Shown: positions 61,886 through 64,000 of the stretch, piece by piece
Layout: the number at the start of each line of letters is the position of its first letter
How positions within the stretch are numbered: position 1 is the first letter of the stretch
Assembly: GCF_004521915.1 (NCBI RefSeq)
Contig: NZ_SDKD01000002.1
Coordinates: 248,862 to 312,861 of the forward strand
DNA length: 64,000 bases
From: Brevibacillus migulae
GTDB taxonomy: Bacteria; Bacillota; Bacilli; Brevibacillales; Brevibacillaceae
Direction: 5' to 3'
Notes under the pieces: generated by a model
The model's database searches: none
What the model saw: the letters and a program-made list of their open reading frames with translations, nothing else
What the model was told of the DNA's origin: nothing
Position numbers and translations under genes: made by a program

Positions 61886-62869
61886 ATGGCAGTCATTTCC
61901 TTCATCGATGCAGTAACCATGGCGATGCGTGAAGAGATGCGTCGCGATCCCAATGTGTTTGTGTTGGGAGAGGATGTTGGGGTGCGCGGAGGCGTGTTCC
62001 GGGCAACATCAGGTTTGATCGAGGAATTCGGAGAGGAGCGCGTGATCGATACGCCGCTCGCGGAATCTGCGATCGCAGGTGTGGCGATCGGTGCCGCAGC
62101 GTATGGCATGCGCCCGATCGCAGAGATGCAATTCGCCGACTTCATCATGCCGGCAGTCAATCAGATCGTCAGTGAGGCGGCGAAAATGCGTTACCGCTCC
62201 AACAACGACTGGAACTGCCCGATCACCATTCGTGCTCCTTTTGGCGGCGGCGTACACGGAGCGCTGTATCACTCCCAATCTGTGGAAGCGATGTTTAACA
62301 GCACACCGGGCCTGAAAATTGTGGCGCCGTCTACACCCTATGATGCAAAAGGCTTGCTGAAAGCAGCCATTCGTGATAATGATCCCGTGCTTTTCTTTGA
62401 ACATAAGCGCTGCTATCGTCTGATCAAAGGTGAAGTGCCAGATACGGACTACGTGCTGCCAATCGGCAAAGCGGATGTGAAGCGGGAAGGTACCGACATT
62501 ACCGTGATCTCATACGGATTGACGCTCCATTTCGCGCTGCAGGCTGCAGAAAAGCTGGCCCAAGAAGGCATCAGCGCACACATTCTGGATCTGCGCACAC
62601 TGTATCCGTTGGACAAGGAAGCGATCATCGAAGCAGCCTCCAAGACGGGAAAAGTGCTGATTGTTCATGAGGATAACAAGGAAGGCGGTATTGGCGGCGA
62701 GGTGGCTGCGATTATCGCTGAACACTGCCTGTTTGATCTCGATGCGCCGATCAAACGGCTTTGCGGACCGGACGTGCCAGCCATGCCATATAGCCCGCCG
62801 CTCGAAAAGGCGTTTATGCTCAATCCCGACAAAGTCTATGAAGCGATGCGCGAACTCGCATACTTCTAA
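61886..62869 (+). CDS. bkdAB: Branched-chain 2-oxo acid dehydrogenase E1 beta
   Basis: Transketolase-like beta subunit (327 residues) of the E1 heterotetramer. It has EDVGVRGGVFRATSGL, RVIDTPLAESAIAGVAIGAA, EMQFADFIMPAVNQI and HSQSVEAMFNSTPGLKIVAP. It begins 14 bases after bkdAA with AGGGGGA upstream. Confidence 0.95.
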   Translation: MAVISFIDAVTMAMREEMRRDPNVFVLGEDVGVRGGVFRATSGLIEEFGEERVIDTPLAESAIAGVAIGAAAYGMRPIAEMQFADFIMPAVNQIVSEAAKMRYRSNNDWNCPITIRAPFGGGVHGALYHSQSVEAMFNSTPGLKIVAPSTPYDAKGLLKAAIRDNDPVLFFEHKRCYRLIKGEVPDTDYVLPIGKADVKREGTDITVISYGLTLHFALQAAEKLAQEGISAHILDLRTLYPLDKEAIIEAASKTGKVLIVHEDNKEGGIGGEVAAIIAEHCLFDLDAPIKRLCGPDVPAMPYSPPLEKAFMLNPDKVYEAMRELAYF

Positions 62870-62885
62870 TGTGTTCATAAAAATC

Positions 62886-62911
62886 GGCTACGCCTCGCCT
62901 TTGGCGGAGCC
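62886..62911 (+). repeat. Hairpin between bkdAB and bkdB
   Basis: GGCT-A-CGCC pairs with GGCG-G-AGCC (one internal mismatch) around an eight-base loop; no T run. Probably modulates mRNA stability between E1 and E2 genes. Confidence 0.5.
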
Positions 62912-62956
62912 TAAATCGGAAATGATATTCACTCAGGTTTACCAAGGAGGAGACCC

Positions 62957-64000
62957 ATGGCAACCAAAGTACTCATGCCGCAGCTGGGGGAAAGTGTTAC
63001 CGAAGGAACGATCACCAGATGGCTGGTTAAACCCGGCGATGTGGTAAGCAAATACGATCCGTTGGCAGAAGTGTCAACAGATAAAGTGAATGCAGAGGTT
63101 CCGTCCACCGTATCCGGACGAATTGCGGAAATCGTGGTAGCAGAGGGCGATACGGTATCGGTAGGTACGCACATCCTCTCGATTGAAGAAAGCGGAGAAA
63201 CGGGTGCAGCTACGGAAGCATCCGCTCCTAGCCAGCCTGCAGCCGCCGCAGCATCCCAGCAGCCAACTGCACCAGCAACTGCACCAGCAGTATCCGCACC
63301 AAAACCATTGGCAGCGGGGGCCGTGAATGAGGGGCAAAAGCAGCGCTACTCTCCGGCAGTCATGCGTCTGGCCCAAGATAATGGCATTGATCTGGCGCAT
63401 GTGAAAGGAACAGGCGCGGAGGGTCGCATTACTCGGAAAGATGTACAGCTGTTCATCGAGCAAGGTGGAATGCAGGCGACTGCTGCACCGGCAGCGCAGC
63501 AAATGACGGAAGCAGCACCAGCTCCGGTAGCAGCACCGGTCGTTCAAGCCCCAGTGAAAGAAACTGCGGGAAATGTTGATATACCAGTCGCGACAGGTGA
63601 TCAGATCATTCCGCTTACGCCTGTGCGCAAAACGATTGCCAGCCGGATGGTACAGAGCAAGCATGAAGCTCCGCATGCCTGGACCATGGTGGAAGTCGAT
63701 GTCACCAATCTCGTCAATTTCCGCAATCAGGTGAAAGATGAATTCAAACGAAAAGAAGGCGTGAACTTGACCTTCCTGCCGTTTTTCATCAAGGCTGTGG
63801 TGGAAGCGCTGAAGGAATATCCGATCCTGAACTCGACTTGGGGCGGCGACAAGATCATCGTGAAAAAAGACATCAATATCTCCATCGCGGTGGCGACAGA
63901 GGATGCCCTCTATGTGCCGGTGATCAAGGCGGCCGATCAGAAATCCGTCTATGGAATCGCAAAGTCCATCGAGGATCTGGCAAACCGCACACGAGCGGGC
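62957..64000 (+). CDS. bkdB: Branched-chain 2-oxo acid dehydrogenase E2 (partial, runs off the end)
   Basis: Dihydrolipoyl acyltransferase core of the complex; 348 codons visible, open at the window end. The N-terminal lipoyl domain carries the target K43 in AEVSTDKVNAEVP; an Ala/Pro-rich linker, the E1/E3-binding domain (RYSPAVMRLAQDNGIDLAHV, about 130-168), a second linker and the start of the catalytic domain follow. The catalytic HxxxDG lies beyond the window. AAGGAGGAG precedes the ATG. Lipoylation depends on the pathway that LipM begins. Confidence 0.93.
   Translation, partial: MATKVLMPQLGESVTEGTITRWLVKPGDVVSKYDPLAEVSTDKVNAEVPSTVSGRIAEIVVAEGDTVSVGTHILSIEESGETGAATEASAPSQPAAAAASQQPTAPATAPAVSAPKPLAAGAVNEGQKQRYSPAVMRLAQDNGIDLAHVKGTGAEGRITRKDVQLFIEQGGMQATAAPAAQQMTEAAPAPVAAPVVQAPVKETAGNVDIPVATGDQIIPLTPVRKTIASRMVQSKHEAPHAWTMVEVDVTNLVNFRNQVKDEFKRKEGVNLTFLPFFIKAVVEALKEYPILNSTWGGDKIIVKKDINISIAVATEDALYVPVIKAADQKSVYGIAKSIEDLANRTRAG

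Noticed and set aside
63200..63560. Ala/Pro-rich repeats as a possible repeat array
   Set aside because: They are the interdomain linkers of the BkdB E2 protein.
1..64000. CRISPR array, insertion sequence, prophage or attachment site
   Set aside because: No regularly spaced repeats, transposase, integrase or phage structural genes were seen on reading both strands.

Overview
The window is a chromosomal segment of an endospore-forming Bacillota, most likely Brevibacillus or a close Paenibacillaceae relative. This rests on gene order and protein character, not on a search. The core order (gcvT-gcvPA-gcvPB, lipM, mntR, yqhO/P/Q/R, aroQ, yqhT, efp, yqhV, spoIIIAA-AH, accBC, yqhY, nusB, folD, xseAB, ispA, dxs, tlyA, nadK, argR, recN, spoIVB, spo0A, yqzF, bkdR, bkd genes) is the Bacillus subtilis yqh-bkd order. 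It differs by inserted blocks (dat, czcO/cadC, comAB, namA, amaP/DUF2273, a TsaD paralogue, ybaK, and a long accessory block after spo0A) and by loss of ptb and buk. Strong AGGAGG-type ribosome binding sites, frequent GTG/TTG starts and U-tract terminators fit this group. I saw no tRNA, rRNA, CRISPR array, insertion sequence or prophage.

Layout. 1-7.8 kb: glycine cleavage genes under a tandem glycine riboswitch, an HxlR-type redox regulator divergent from a quinone-reductase-like gene, an SDR lacking its catalytic tyrosine, and lipM, which moves octanoyl groups off GcvH. 7.9-12.2 kb: a YiaA-like protein, D-amino-acid transaminase, a CadC-type metal sensor with a CzcO flavoprotein, and a YkvI-like membrane protein. 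12.2-18 kb: mntR through efp. 18-22.7 kb: accessory genes, including the two sulfolactate genes comA/comB behind a sporulation-type -10 element. 22.8-28.2 kb: the complete eight-gene spoIIIA operon behind a sigma-E-like promoter. 28.3-33.2 kb: accBC, an Asp23/AmaP membrane-stress module, nusB and a second TsaD-like protein. 33.4-43 kb: folate, exonuclease VII, isoprenoid, NAD kinase, ArgR and RecN genes. 43.5-46 kb: spoIVB and spo0A with sporulation control sites. 46-55.4 kb: an accessory block ending in a steA-steB-GT2-GT4 cell-envelope cluster. 55.5-64 kb: the branched-chain keto-acid dehydrogenase operon under BkdR and a sigma-L (sigma-54) promoter, with bkdB running off the end.

How the genes connect. 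Lipoylation links the two ends: LipM takes octanoyl groups from GcvH, the lipoyl carrier served by the GcvT/GcvP system, and they end up as lipoate on E2 subunits such as BkdB. Sporulation control runs through the middle: Spo0A with two upstream 0A boxes, the SpoIIIA feeding apparatus, SpoIVB, and sulfolactate synthesis that is probably mother-cell specific. Branched-chain oxidation by Bcd and the Bkd complex would supply primers for the iso/anteiso fatty acids whose synthesis begins with AccBC.
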